Shown piece by piece: positions 17,697 through 26,550 of a stretch of 64,000 nucleotides of DNA. The DNA is taken from NCBI RefSeq assembly GCF_021654795.1, contig NZ_AP025344.1:2356501-2420500 (forward strand), written 5' to 3'. The position numbers and the translations under genes are program-made. Source of the stretch: Paenibacillus dendritiformis (lineage in GTDB: Bacteria > Bacillota > Bacilli > Paenibacillales > Paenibacillaceae). The notes under the pieces were generated by a model. The model made no database searches. It had not been told where the DNA came from and saw only the letters and a program-made list of their open reading frames with translations. Each line of letters starts with the position of its first letter. Within the stretch, counting starts at the first letter, position 1.

Positions 17697-19244
17697 ATGG
17701 AGATGAACATTTGGCTCGCGCTCGCTCTCGTTGTGGCCGCATTGATCTTGGGGTTTGGAATCGGGTACCTGATTCGCAAATCGCTTGCTGAAGCGAAGAT
17801 AACGAGTGCCGAGCATGCCGCAGAGCAGATTATGGACAGCGCGCGCAAGGAAGCGGAGGCACTGAAGAAGGAAACGGTGCTCGAAGCAAAGGACGACATC
17901 CATAAACTGCGCACGGAAGCGGAGAAAGACATTCGCGAGCGCCGAAATGAAGTTCAACGTCTGGAAAGACGCGTCGTACAAAAAGAAGAGTCACTGGATA
18001 AAAAGCTGGAGTCGCTGGAGCGCAAAGAAGAACAAATCACTTCCAAAGAAAAGCGCATCGAGGAGACCCAGCAGCAGGTTGAACGGACGCTGCAGCAGCA
18101 AGTTGCGGAGTTGGAACGGATCTCGAATCTGACGATGGAAGATGCGCGGAGCATTATCCTCTCTAATGCGGAGCAGGAGGTGCGGCACGAGACCGCGCAG
18201 ATGATCAAAGATATCGAGCAGCAGGCACGCGAAGAAGCGGACAAGCGCTCACGCGAGATTATTACGCTTGCAATCCAGCGCTGCGCCGCCGATCACGTAG
18301 CAGAGACGACGGTCTCTGTCGTGGCATTGCCGAACGAAGAGATGAAGGGCCGGATTATCGGCCGCGAAGGCCGGAATATCCGTGCGCTTGAGACACTGAC
18401 AGGAATCGATCTGATTATTGACGATACGCCGGAAGCGGTGATTCTGTCCGGATTCGACCCGATACGGAGGGAGATCGCGCGGACGGCCTTGGAGAAGCTG
18501 GTCGCCGACGGGCGCATCCACCCGGCTCGAATCGAGGAAATGGTGGAGAAGTCCCGCAAGGAAGTCGACGAGCGCATCCGCGAATACGGGGAGCAAGCGA
18601 CGTTCGAGGTCGGAGTGCATGGTTTGCATCCGGATCTGATCAAGATTCTGGGACGTCTGAAGTTCCGTACGAGCTACGGTCAGAATGTGCTCAAGCATTC
18701 CATGGAAGTGGCTTATCTCACCGGCTTGATGGCGGGAGAGCTGGGCGAAGATGTAACCTTGGCACGCCGTGCCGGGCTGTTGCATGATATCGGAAAAGCG
18801 CTGGATCACGAGGTGGAAGGATCCCATGTCGAGATCGGCGTAGAGTTGGCGAAAAAGTATAAAGAACACCCTGTAGTCATTAACAGCATCGCATCCCATC
18901 ACGGGGATTGCGAAGCGACATCGGTTATCGCAATGCTGGTGGCAGCGGCGGATGCGCTGTCTGCGGCCAGACCGGGAGCGCGTCGTGAGACGCTCGAAAC
19001 CTATATCAAACGACTGGAGAAGCTGGAAGACATTTCCGAGTCGTTCGAAGGGGTGGAGAAATCGTATGCCATCCAGGCTGGACGCGAAGTTCGCGTCATG
19101 GTCCAGCCGGAAAAGATTGACGATGCGGAAGCGTACCGTCTCGCTCGGGAGATTACGAAGAAAATCGAGAGCGAGCTGGACTATCCGGGTCATATCAAGG
19201 TAACGGTCATCCGCGAGACCCGTGCGGTAGAATATGCGAAATAA
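17697..19244 (+). CDS. rny: Ribonuclease Y
   Basis: Membrane-anchored endoribonuclease that starts decay of much mRNA in Firmicutes. The start ATG follows GGGGAGGTGA and gives 515 residues. Domains in order: N-terminal transmembrane helix (~5-25), long charged coiled coil (~30-190), KH domain ([31 protein letters not shown], near ~220), and HD domain with metal-binding His-Asp in [12 protein letters not shown] near residue 363. Directly followed by ymdB, as in B. subtilis (rny-ymdB). Confidence 0.96.
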   Translation: MEMNIWLALALVVAALILGFGIGYLIRKSLAEAKITSAEHAAEQIMDSARKEAEALKKETVLEAKDDIHKLRTEAEKDIRERRNEVQRLERRVVQKEESLDKKLESLERKEEQITSKEKRIEETQQQVERTLQQQVAELERISNLTMEDARSIILSNAEQEVRHETAQMIKDIEQQAREEADKRSREIITLAIQRCAADHVAETTVSVVALPNEEMKGRIIGREGRNIRALETLTGIDLIIDDTPEAVILSGFDPIRREIARTALEKLVADGRIHPARIEEMVEKSRKEVDERIREYGEQATFEVGVHGLHPDLIKILGRLKFRTSYGQNVLKHSMEVAYLTGLMAGELGEDVTLARRAGLLHDIGKALDHEVEGSHVEIGVELAKKYKEHPVVINSIASHHGDCEATSVIAMLVAAADALSAARPGARRETLETYIKRLEKLEDISESFEGVEKSYAIQAGREVRVMVQPEKIDDAEAYRLAREITKKIESELDYPGHIKVTVIRETRAVEYAK

Positions 19245-19266
19245 GCAAAAGCTATAGCGTACGTGC

Positions 19267-19293
19267 GAGAAGTGGCCTTCTGGGCCACTTCTC
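19267..19293 (+). terminator. Strong hairpin between rny and ymdB
   Basis: Perfect 11-bp stem GAGAAGTGGCC/GGCCACTTCTC, loop TTCTG. No U-run follows (CTGATTTAAGGAGG), so it may be a processing or stability element within an rny-ymdB transcript rather than a full terminator. Confidence 0.5.
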
Positions 19294-19315
19294 CTGATTT
19301 AAGGAGGACCCAGTC

Positions 19316-20110
19316 ATGAAAGTCTTATTTATCGGCGATATTGTGGGCAATACGGGACGCAAGGCCGTGAAGCAGCTGCTCCCGGAGCTGAAGCAGAAAT
19401 ATAACCCGCATATCATTATCGCCAATGCGGAAAACGCCGCCGGAGGGCGGGGCGTCACGGCCGCGATCGTGAAGGAGTTCCTTGATCTGGGGATTCACGG
19501 CTTTACGATGGGGAACCATACGTGGGACAATAAGGATATTTTCGAATGGATTGACGAGGAGCCGCGGATGGTCCGTCCCGCCAACTTTCCGGAAGGTACG
19601 CCTGGCAGAGGGCATTGCGTCATCAAAGCCAATGGCAAGGAGCTTGTCATTATCAATTTGCAGGGGCGGACATTCCTCCCGGCCATTGACTGTCCCTTCC
19701 AAAAGGCGGACGATATTTTAGAAGGCGTCGGCAAAAAGCCGCGCGCCATACTCGTCGATTTCCATGCCGAAGCGACATCGGAGAAGATTGCGATGGGCTG
19801 GCATCTTGATGGCCGCGCTTCGTTGGTCGTAGGCACGCATACGCATGTCCAGACGAATGACGATACGATACTCCCGAACGGTACGGCCTATTTGACCGAT
19901 GTCGGCATGGTCGGTTCGCGGGAAGGCGTGCTTGGCATGGAGCGGGAAGCGGTGCTGCGCAAATTCAGGACGCAGCTTCCGGTAAGGTTCGTCGTCGATG
20001 AAGGCAAGTGGCAGTTCCACGCGCTGGTCGTTGAAATTGATGAATCGACCGGCAAAGCGACGAAGCTGGATAAAATCCGCATTCGCGAAGGCGAATGGGT
20101 GATGAGCTAG
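19316..20110 (+). CDS. ymdB: YmdB metallophosphoesterase
   Basis: TIGR00282/YmdB calcineurin-like phosphodiesterase; the B. subtilis protein has been described as a cyclic-nucleotide phosphodiesterase influencing biofilm and motility decisions. The 264 residues include the metal-site segments FIGDIVGNTGR, NAENAAGGRG, GNHTWDN, DFHAEATSEK and VGTHTHVQT. The ATG follows AAGGAGGA. Cytoplasmic, no signal peptide. Located after rny as in Bacillus. Confidence 0.92.
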   Translation: MKVLFIGDIVGNTGRKAVKQLLPELKQKYNPHIIIANAENAAGGRGVTAAIVKEFLDLGIHGFTMGNHTWDNKDIFEWIDEEPRMVRPANFPEGTPGRGHCVIKANGKELVIINLQGRTFLPAIDCPFQKADDILEGVGKKPRAILVDFHAEATSEKIAMGWHLDGRASLVVGTHTHVQTNDDTILPNGTAYLTDVGMVGSREGVLGMEREAVLRKFRTQLPVRFVVDEGKWQFHALVVEIDESTGKATKLDKIRIREGEWVMS

Positions 20111-20180
20111 GACAGTTTGGAACCCGGCGCCGGCGATGGTGTCGTACGGAGGGGCTGCCCTATCCCGGCAGGTGGCCGCC

Positions 20181-20362
20181 GCCCGGCTATTGCGTGAACA
20201 GGAACCGATAGCTTGGCCTTGCGCCCGGAAATGACCTGGAAAGAAACAGAGGAGCCGGCCTCGCCCGGCTATTCGCGTGGATGGAACAGAGGAGCCCGGC
20301 TTTTTCATGAATAGACACGGATCAGCCCGTTCGCTGTCCGGCTTTCGCATGGTTAGGAACGG
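20181..20362. repeat. Degenerate repeats between ymdB and spoVS
   Basis: Four diverged ~28-nt copies built on CCCGGCT-attcgcatG-gatagGAAC begin near 20181, 20263, 20294 and 20335, with AACAGAGGAGCC also repeated (near 20246 and 20285). They account for most of this 370-bp gap apart from the sigma-H promoter. No ORF with coding character spans them. Confidence 0.5.
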
Positions 20363-20408
20363 AATAATGCTGTCACCGCACCTTCTCTGCACAGGGACTG
20401 AAGATGAC

Positions 20409-20433
20409 AGGAATTTTTGGCTCGCTTGTGAAT
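20409..20433 (+). promoter_or_regulatory. Sigma-H type promoter of spoVS
   Basis: AGGAATT (20409-20415), 13 nt, TGAAT (20429-20433). This fits the sigma-H pattern RWAGGANNT-N12-14-HGAAT with one mismatch in the outer -35 bases, and spoVS is a known sigma-H gene in B. subtilis. Confidence 0.75.
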
Positions 20434-20480
20434 AGATTGTAATAGTGGAGTCAACCATCATTCCCGAGGAGGTACTTTCC

Positions 20481-20741
20481 ATGGAAGTATTAAAGGTGTC
20501 AGCTAAATCCAACCCGAATTCCGTCGCGGGCGCATTGGCAGGGGTGCTGCGTGAACGCGGAGCGGCCGAACTGCAGGCGATCGGAGCGGGCGCATTGAAT
20601 CAGGCGATTAAAGCAGTTGCGATTGCACGAGGATTCGTCGCTCCAAGCGGGGTTGATCTGATTTGCATTCCTGCATTCACCGATATTGTCATTGACGGCG
20701 AAGACCGTACGGCAATTAAATTAATTGTCGAGCCCAGATAA
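20481..20741 (+). CDS. spoVS: Stage V sporulation protein SpoVS
   Basis: SpoVS, 86 residues, an Alba-fold-like small protein required for progress through late sporulation in Bacillus. The sequence MEVLKVSAKSNPNSVAGALAGVLRERG...VDLICIPAFTDIVIDGEDRTAIKLIVEPR is almost the family consensus. The ATG follows GAGGAGGT; an upstream in-frame ATG at 20445 lacks a Shine-Dalgarno. The gene is monocistronic between its sigma-H promoter and a terminator. Confidence 0.96.
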   Translation: MEVLKVSAKSNPNSVAGALAGVLRERGAAELQAIGAGALNQAIKAVAIARGFVAPSGVDLICIPAFTDIVIDGEDRTAIKLIVEPR

Positions 20742-20780
20742 AAAACGGATACATGGAAATGACCGGGGAACCTTACTCTG

Positions 20781-20807
20781 CCTGTTTACGATGTAAGCAG
20801 GTTTTTT
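20781..20807 (+). terminator. Intrinsic terminator after spoVS
   Basis: CCTGTTTAC/GTAAGCAGG (9 bp, one G-U), loop GAT, followed by TTTTTT. Confidence 0.88.
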
Positions 20808-20850
20808 GCTTTCCATGATGGGACACGCCACGCAGAAAGGATGATGCCAA

Positions 20851-21810
20851 ATGAACGCCCGTATTATCGATTTTCATTGCGATGTTTTATACAAGATGCT
20901 CTACCGCGGTACAGGCTGCTTCGAACGGGAAGCGGATTTTGACGTCACATTGCCGCGCCTGAAGCAAGGGGGTGTCGGCATGCAGGTGTTCGCGGTTTTC
21001 CTGGAAGATTCCGCGCTGGCCGGGCCGCCGAAGTTTGCCCAGGTATTGCGGAGCATCGATCTGCTGCGCGAGCGCATCAACACCCTTCCCGGTATGCGTC
21101 TCATCCGTTGGCGGGACGATCTCGAGCAGTGGCAGCGGCAGCCGGAGCAGATCGGTACGCTGCTGTCGCTGGAAGGCGTGGACGCGCTGGAAGGGGACTT
21201 GATATATCTCCGCACCGCTTACGAGCTGGGGGTCCGCTTCATCGGACTGACCTGGAATCATGCGAACTGGGCGGTGGACGGGACGTTGGAGGATCGGCAA
21301 GCCGGCTTTACTGCGCTGGGCCGAAGCCTCGTGCGGGAATGCGATCGCTTGGGACTTGTCATTGACGTATCGCATTTGAACCGGACGGCATTTTGGGAGC
21401 TGCTTGAGCTGACAGAGCGGCCGATCTTCGCCTCTCATTCCAATGCGGCGGCTGTGCTCGAACATCCGCGCAATCTGACGGACCAGCAGATCCGGGCCAT
21501 AATCGCTCGGGACGGAAGAATCGGCGTTACATTCGTGCCGCATTTCATCCATGAAGGGGACAAGGCTTCCATTGATCATTTGCTCCGCCATATCGAGCAT
21601 ATCGCCGCATTGGGCGGCGAGCGGCATCTGATGTTCGGATCAGACTTCGACGGGATCGACAAAAAGGTCGAGCGTTTGGAGCATGCGGGGCAATATACGA
21701 ACTTATTAAATGAACTGCATAAAAGATACAGTCCGGATTTTGTAGAGCGGATTTCTTCTGCCAATGCATTATCGTTTCTCGCAGCCCATCTTCCCGAGCG
21801 CGAGCACTAA
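20851..21810 (+). CDS. Membrane dipeptidase family (peptidase M19)
   Basis: Zinc dipeptidase of the renal dipeptidase family, a TIM-barrel hydrolase that cuts dipeptides including those with a C-terminal D-residue. Visible features in 319 residues: DFHCDVL (the DxHxD-type metal motif, here D-F-H-C-D), SLEGVDAL (bridging Glu region), VIDVSHLN and FASHSNAAA (metal His residues), and FGSDFDGI. The N-terminus has no signal peptide, so it should act in the cytoplasm. It lies between spoVS and korA, where some Firmicutes carry the same gene. Confidence 0.87.
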   Translation: MNARIIDFHCDVLYKMLYRGTGCFEREADFDVTLPRLKQGGVGMQVFAVFLEDSALAGPPKFAQVLRSIDLLRERINTLPGMRLIRWRDDLEQWQRQPEQIGTLLSLEGVDALEGDLIYLRTAYELGVRFIGLTWNHANWAVDGTLEDRQAGFTALGRSLVRECDRLGLVIDVSHLNRTAFWELLELTERPIFASHSNAAAVLEHPRNLTDQQIRAIIARDGRIGVTFVPHFIHEGDKASIDHLLRHIEHIAALGGERHLMFGSDFDGIDKKVERLEHAGQYTNLLNELHKRYSPDFVERISSANALSFLAAHLPEREH

Positions 21811-22019
21811 CATGGATATTCATCTCGGCCGGGTATCATATCCATCGCAACTCGCTATCGGGGGAGAGGCAGAAATCGCTTGCTTTTTCAAGTACCCGGA
21901 CATAGAATGAGAGTGACTCAACTATTTTCTAATATTTTACTTGTTATATTTTTTTGAAACTATTTATATCGCGGCAGTGAATATGGATGCGAGTCACTTT
22001 GCAAAAGGAGTGGGCGAGC

Positions 22020-23753
22020 TTGATTAGTCAATTATCTTGGAAAATCGGGGGTCAACAAGGAGAGGGTGTAGAAAGTACAGATCGTATTTTCTCAACGGCA
22101 TTGAATCGTCTAGGCTATTATCTATACGGTTATCGTCACTTTTCTTCCCGAATCAAGGGTGGACATACGAATAACAAAATACGCATCAGCACAGAGCCAA
22201 TCCGGGCGATATCGGACGACTTGGACATTCTCGTCGCTTTCGATCAAGAGACGATCGATCTGAACGCGAAGGAATTGCGGCCGGGAGGCGTTATCGTTGC
22301 CGATGCGAAGTTCGCGCCAGTCGTGCCGGAAGGAATCGATGCACGGCTATTTGCTGTTCCCTTCACCGCCATCGCGGATGAACTGGGCGCATCTTTGATG
22401 AAAAACATGGTTGCTTCCGGTGCATCCTGGGCCTTGCTCGGGTTGCCGCTGGACGTATTCAATAAGGCGCTGGAAGAAGAATTCGGGCGCAAAGGGCCGG
22501 CCGTCGTCGAGAAGAACGTGGAGGCCTCCCGCCGCGGGGCGGAATTTATCCTGGAGCAGGCCGGCGGCCCGTTGACCGAGTTCCAGCTTGAACCGGCCGA
22601 CGGGAAGCAGAAGCTCTTCATGATTGGCAACGATGCGATCGGCTTGGGGGCGATTGCCGCAGGCTGCCGCTTGATGGCGGCCTATCCGATTACGCCGGCA
22701 TCGGAGATTATGGAATACTTAATCAAGAGGCTGCCGAAGTTCGGCGGAACGGTCATTCAGACCGAGGACGAGATCGCTGCGGTTACGTTGGCCATCGGGG
22801 CCAACTACGGCGGCGTCCGGGCAATGACCGCATCCGCGGGACCGGGGCTGTCGCTGAAGGCGGAAGCGATCGGGCTGGCCGGGATGACCGAGACGCCGAT
22901 CGTTATCGTCAATACGCAGCGCGGCGGTCCGAGCACCGGCCTCCCGACCAAGCAAGAGCAGAGCGACCTGAATGCGATGGTATACGGAACCCATGGCGAG
23001 ATTCCGAAGATCGTCATGGCGCCGAGCTCCATCGAAGAGTGCTTCTACGATACGATCGAGGCATTTAACCTCGCGGAGAAATACCAATGTCCGGTTATCG
23101 TCATGACCGATCTTCAGCTCTCGCTGGGCAAACAGTCGTGCGAGCTGCTCGATTACGACCGCATCGTCATCGATCGCGGCAAGCTGACATCCGATCTGCC
23201 GCCTCTGGAGCAACACGGACAATTCAAGCGCTATGAATGGACGGAGGACGGCATTTCCCCGCGCGTTATCCCTGGGGAGAAGGGCGGTCTTCATCACGTC
23301 ACCGGCGTGGAGCATAACGAGGTCGGTCGCCCGTCCGAGAGCGCGGCGAACCGGAAGAAGATGATGGATAAGCGGCTGCGGAAGATCAAGGGGTTGCAAA
23401 TCACGAACGCGATTCATGCGGATACGCCGCACGATGAGCCGGATCTGCTGTTCGTCGGCATGGGTTCCATCGGCGGAACCATAGACGAGGCGCGCCGGAG
23501 ACTGGAAGCGGAAGGAATCAAGACGAACCATATCACCGTTCGCCAGATCCACCCGTTCCCCGCGGAACTGTTCAAGCCGCATGCGGATCGGGCCCGTCAA
23601 GTGGTCGTCATCGAGAACAACGCCACCGGACAATTGGCGGATCAGATTCAGCTGCATGTCGGATGCAGAGAGAAGCTGCGCCGTGTCAACAAATATGACG
23701 GCACTCCGTTCCTGCCGTCCGAATTGTACAATCATAGCAAGGAGCTGGTCTAA
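22020..23753 (+). CDS. korA: 2-oxoacid:ferredoxin oxidoreductase, alpha subunit (gamma-alpha fusion)
   Basis: Subunit of a 2-oxoglutarate-type ferredoxin oxidoreductase that decarboxylates a 2-oxoacid to the CoA thioester and reduces ferredoxin. The TTG start after AAAAGGAGTG gives 577 residues beginning ISQLSWKIGGQQGEGVE. The N-terminal ~190 residues are the gamma domain fused to the alpha domain (AAYPITPASEIMEYL near 230; TASAGPGLSLKAEAIGLAGMTE). A C-terminal transketolase-like domain follows. The beta subunit begins 3 nt downstream. Substrate preference is inferred from the family. Confidence 0.9.
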   Translation: MISQLSWKIGGQQGEGVESTDRIFSTALNRLGYYLYGYRHFSSRIKGGHTNNKIRISTEPIRAISDDLDILVAFDQETIDLNAKELRPGGVIVADAKFAPVVPEGIDARLFAVPFTAIADELGASLMKNMVASGASWALLGLPLDVFNKALEEEFGRKGPAVVEKNVEASRRGAEFILEQAGGPLTEFQLEPADGKQKLFMIGNDAIGLGAIAAGCRLMAAYPITPASEIMEYLIKRLPKFGGTVIQTEDEIAAVTLAIGANYGGVRAMTASAGPGLSLKAEAIGLAGMTETPIVIVNTQRGGPSTGLPTKQEQSDLNAMVYGTHGEIPKIVMAPSSIEECFYDTIEAFNLAEKYQCPVIVMTDLQLSLGKQSCELLDYDRIVIDRGKLTSDLPPLEQHGQFKRYEWTEDGISPRVIPGEKGGLHHVTGVEHNEVGRPSESAANRKKMMDKRLRKIKGLQITNAIHADTPHDEPDLLFVGMGSIGGTIDEARRRLEAEGIKTNHITVRQIHPFPAELFKPHADRARQVVVIENNATGQLADQIQLHVGCREKLRRVNKYDGTPFLPSELYNHSKELV

Positions 23754-23755
23754 GA

Positions 23756-24622
23756 ATGGCTACGTTTAAAGAATTCCGCAACAATGTGAAGCCGAACTGG
23801 TGCCCGGGCTGCGGTGATTTCTCGATACAGGCGGCCATTCAACGGGCTGCGGCCAATGTCGGACTCGAGCCGGAGCAGTTGGCTGTCGTATCCGGGATTG
23901 GCTGCTCGGGCAGAATTTCCGGCTACATTAACGCTTACGGCTTCCACGGCATCCATGGACGCGCCTTGCCGATTGCCCAGGGCTTGAAGCTGGCGAACCG
24001 GGATCTGACCGTTATCGCCTCCGGTGGAGACGGAGACGGCTTCGCGATCGGGATGGGGCATACGGTCCACGCTATTCGCCGGAACGTCAATATTACGTAC
24101 ATCGTGATGGACAACCAGATTTACGGCCTGACGAAGGGGCAGACCTCTCCGCGCAGCGCCGTCGGCTTCAAGACGAAGAGCACCCCGGAAGGCGCAATCG
24201 AATCGACTTTGTCGCCGCTGGAAATAGCGCTTGCTTCCGGAGCGACATTCGTAGCCCAGTCATTCTCCAGCGATCTGAAGCAGTTGACCGCGCTGATCGA
24301 AGCAGGCATACAGCATGAAGGCTTTTCCCTTATTAACGTGTTCAGCCCATGCGTGACGTTCAACAAAATCAACACGTACGACTGGTTCAAGGAGCACATC
24401 ATTAATCTCGACACCATCGAGAACTATGACCCGTCGAATCGCGTGATGGCAATGACGAAGCTGATGGAGACCGGCGGCATGATAACGGGACTCATCTATC
24501 AGGATACTTCCCGCCGCTCCTACGAGAATCTCGTCCCCGGCTTCCGGGAAGAGCCGCTCGCCCATCAAGATCTGCGGATCACGCCTGAGCAGTTTGACCA
24601 ATTGGTATCGGAATTCAAATAA
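23756..24622 (+). CDS. korB: 2-oxoacid:ferredoxin oxidoreductase, beta subunit
   Basis: Thiamine diphosphate-binding partner of KorA, 288 residues. WCPGCGDF gives Cys residues for the Fe-S cluster. GIGCSGR and GDGDGFAIGMGHTVHAIRRN...DNQIYGLTKGQ form the TPP/Mg binding segment. It starts 3 nt after korA, in the frame order alpha-beta typical of Bacilli, and is closed by a terminator. The pair feeds low-potential electrons to ferredoxin or runs the TCA step without the dehydrogenase complex. Confidence 0.92.
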   Translation: MATFKEFRNNVKPNWCPGCGDFSIQAAIQRAAANVGLEPEQLAVVSGIGCSGRISGYINAYGFHGIHGRALPIAQGLKLANRDLTVIASGGDGDGFAIGMGHTVHAIRRNVNITYIVMDNQIYGLTKGQTSPRSAVGFKTKSTPEGAIESTLSPLEIALASGATFVAQSFSSDLKQLTALIEAGIQHEGFSLINVFSPCVTFNKINTYDWFKEHIINLDTIENYDPSNRVMAMTKLMETGGMITGLIYQDTSRRSYENLVPGFREEPLAHQDLRITPEQFDQLVSEFK

Positions 24623-24633
24623 CAAATCCCATT

Positions 24634-24669
24634 AAGGCATGCGTCGTAGGGCGCGTGCCTTATTTTATT
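24634..24669 (+). terminator. Intrinsic terminator after korB
   Basis: AAGGCATGCG/CGCGTGCCTT (10 bp, one G-U) followed by ATTTTATT. Confidence 0.8.
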
Positions 24670-24738
24670 GAGATGAGAGAAGGCTTCTTACCAGCTTACC
24701 GCCGCTGTTGCAGAAAATCGACGCCTCCTCCGACGCTG

Positions 24739-25095
24739 GGTTCTTATGCTCGCTATCCCATAGGCGCAGGAAAGTGGCCTTATAGTGAACGTTCACCAAA
24801 TGTTCAGTACGCTAGGTGTGAAGGGACTGGGAGTTCACCGTCTCGGTTCTTTTGTGCGCTATCCCAATGAGGCAGGAAAACTGCTGTGAAGTGAACGTTC
24901 ACCAAATGTTCAGTACGCTAGGTAGTGAAGGGATTGGGAGTTCACCGTCTCGGTTCTTATGCACGTTATCCCCATGGGGCAGGTGAGTCGCCATAGAAGA
25001 GAAAAGTTTATGAATTGTTCAGTCTCGCTGTCGTAAAGGATGCAGGTCCTTCAAACTCCATTCATCATTCTCCCATAGGTGCAGGAAAGTCGTTT
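24739..25095. repeat. Tandem array A (unit ~106-107 bp)
   Basis: Two well-matched copies begin at GGTTCTT (24739 and 24845), a third more diverged copy begins at 24952, and a fourth fragment is recognisable from CCCATAGGTGCAGGAAAGTCG near 25073. The first two each contain the perfect 12-bp palindrome GTGAACGTTCAC (24785-24796 and 24891-24902) followed by CAAATGTTCAGTACGCTAGG. No convincing ORF runs through it and no gene lies in the 24.67-25.71 kb gap. Confidence 0.8.
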
Positions 25096-25140
25096 TGAAA
25101 GCAGAATGCCCACTGGCGGTATGGATACTAGAAAGAGGGC

Positions 25141-25500
25141 GAAGCCTGACGGAACGGGATATCAAGCAAAAGGCAATGTACAAGCCTGACGGAACGGGAT
25201 ATCTAGCAAAAGGCAGGGTACAAGCCTGACGGAACGGGATATTGAGCAAAAGGCAGGGTAGACGTCTGACGGAACGGGATATTCAGCAAAAGAAATGTAC
25301 AAGCCTGACGGAACGGGATATTCAGCAAAAGGCAATGTACAAGCCTGACGGAACGGGATATTGAGCAAAAGGAAATGTACGCGCCTGACGGAACGGAGCA
25401 ATAAGGCCGTGTACAAGCCTGACGGAAGGGGATATTGAGCAAAAGGCAGGGTACACGCCTGATGGCATGGGACAATGACCAAAAGGGCACACACTTGACG
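25141..25500. repeat. Tandem array B (unit ~40 bp, about nine copies)
   Basis: Copies start near 25141, 25181, 25221, 25261, 25300, 25340, 25380, 25414 and 25454, with a partial tenth near 25492. The core CCTGACGGAACGGGATAT is nearly invariant in most copies; the rest (AGCAAAAGGCARKGTACA) varies slightly. The copy at 25380 is shortened to 34 bp and the last two are degenerate. The whole unit is repeated without unique spacers. The 40-nt period is not a multiple of three, so a reading frame cycles through all three translations of the unit. Confidence 0.85.
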
Positions 25501-25634
25501 CTTTGGGATGGATTTTGGAAAAAATACGGGTGTACGCCGACAGGGACTGCAAATGTTCGCTGGACGCTCTTTTTCCCATACGCATGCCGGCGGGCCGAGT
25601 AAAGAAGAAGGGAGAAGACGGTGAGGGTGAAAAG

Positions 25635-25663
25635 TCGACTTTTTGCGCGGGCGGGAGTATAAT
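25635..25663 (+). promoter_or_regulatory. Promoter of the PduL-type gene
   Basis: TCGACT (25635-25640), 17-nt spacer, perfect TATAAT (25658-25663), about 50 nt before the start codon. Confidence 0.65.
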
Positions 25664-25713
25664 ATGGAGTGGTACAAGATAGAGAGATCACAACAACGTG
25701 AGGTGGATGAGAA

Positions 25714-26283
25714 ATGAAAACTGTACCCGTCGGCGTGTCAGGACGTCATATTCATTTAACACAACAAGATATTGAGACTCTGTTCGGAGCGGGCTATCAA
25801 CTGACCGAGTTCAAGCCGCTGTCCCAGCCGGGGCAATTCGCGGCCAATGAGACGGTTGAAGTAATCGGTCCGAAAGGTTCGTTCAAAAAGGTTCGCATTT
25901 TGGGCCCTGCGCGTCCGGCTTCCCAATTGGAAGTGTCGCGCACGGATGCGTTTACGCTCGGAGTCAACCCGCCAGTCCGGGAATCGGGCAATATCGAAGG
26001 CACACCAGGCATTCTGGTTAAAGGGCCTGCAGGTGAAGTGGAACTGAAGCAAGGGGTTATTGTGGCGGCACGCCATATTCACTTCCATACTTCGGATGCC
26101 GAGAATTGGGGCATTCAAGACAAAGCTAAGCTTCGGGTTCGCGTAGGCGGCGATCGGGGCGTTATCTTTGAAAATGTGATTGCGCGGGTCCATGACAATT
26201 TCGCCTTGGACATGCATATTGATACGGATGAAGCGAATGCAGCCGGCGTGAAGAATGGAGACACGGCTGAAATCGTTGATTAA
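25714..26283 (+). CDS. pduL: Phosphate propanoyltransferase (PduL family)
   Basis: PduL-type phosphotransacylase exchanging CoA and phosphate on short acyl groups (acyl-CoA to acyl phosphate). The 189 residues hold two related beta-barrel halves. The metal-binding His segments are VSGRHIHLTQQDIETLFG near the N-terminus and VIVAARHIHFHTSDAENWGI near 110. No microcompartment genes (shell proteins, pduP) are in the window, so this is a free-standing enzyme that may serve as the cell's phosphate acetyltransferase. The ATG follows GAGGTGG. Monocistronic between its promoter and a terminator. Confidence 0.88.
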   Translation: MKTVPVGVSGRHIHLTQQDIETLFGAGYQLTEFKPLSQPGQFAANETVEVIGPKGSFKKVRILGPARPASQLEVSRTDAFTLGVNPPVRESGNIEGTPGILVKGPAGEVELKQGVIVAARHIHFHTSDAENWGIQDKAKLRVRVGGDRGVIFENVIARVHDNFALDMHIDTDEANAAGVKNGDTAEIVD

Positions 26284-26300
26284 TAGAAGCGGAAACATGG

Positions 26301-26333
26301 AATGCAGCTGCTCGATAGGGCGGCTGCATTTTT
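26301..26333 (+). terminator. Intrinsic terminator after pduL
   Basis: AATGCAGC/GCTGCATT (8 bp) with a 14-nt loop, followed by a T-run. Confidence 0.82.
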
Positions 26334-26437
26334 GCTGTGTTCCTTTTCAGAGGCCGAGCCGGCAGCAAGGGGCAAGGACTTTCCTTGCGCACAAGGCGTT
26401 CGGCTGGACGGGAACGGCGGCAGAGGTTTTTCTTGGC

Positions 26438-26467
26438 TTGGCTCCGCACATGGAATAATGCTATAAT
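26438..26467 (+). promoter_or_regulatory. Promoter of miaB-ricA
   Basis: TTGGCT (26438-26443), 18-nt spacer, perfect TATAAT (26462-26467), about 85 nt before miaB. Confidence 0.7.
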
Positions 26468-26550
26468 TTGTTGTAATGCTTTTTTTGGAATAGGCATCAA
26501 TCATTCACCTTAAACCTATGACATTACGATATGAAGGAGTGACCGGCAGC

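Noticed and set aside
25141..25500. Possible CRISPR array (regular ~40-bp period)
   Set aside because: The whole unit repeats; there are no unique spacers between conserved repeats, unit length drifts (34-40 bp), and no cas genes are in the window.
25162..25691. Leftward ORFs of 160-170 codons across array B
   Set aside because: They are produced by the 40-bp repeat read in rotating frames (phrases like NIPFRQACTLPFA). There is no Shine-Dalgarno and no family match, and all three frames stay open because of the repeat itself.
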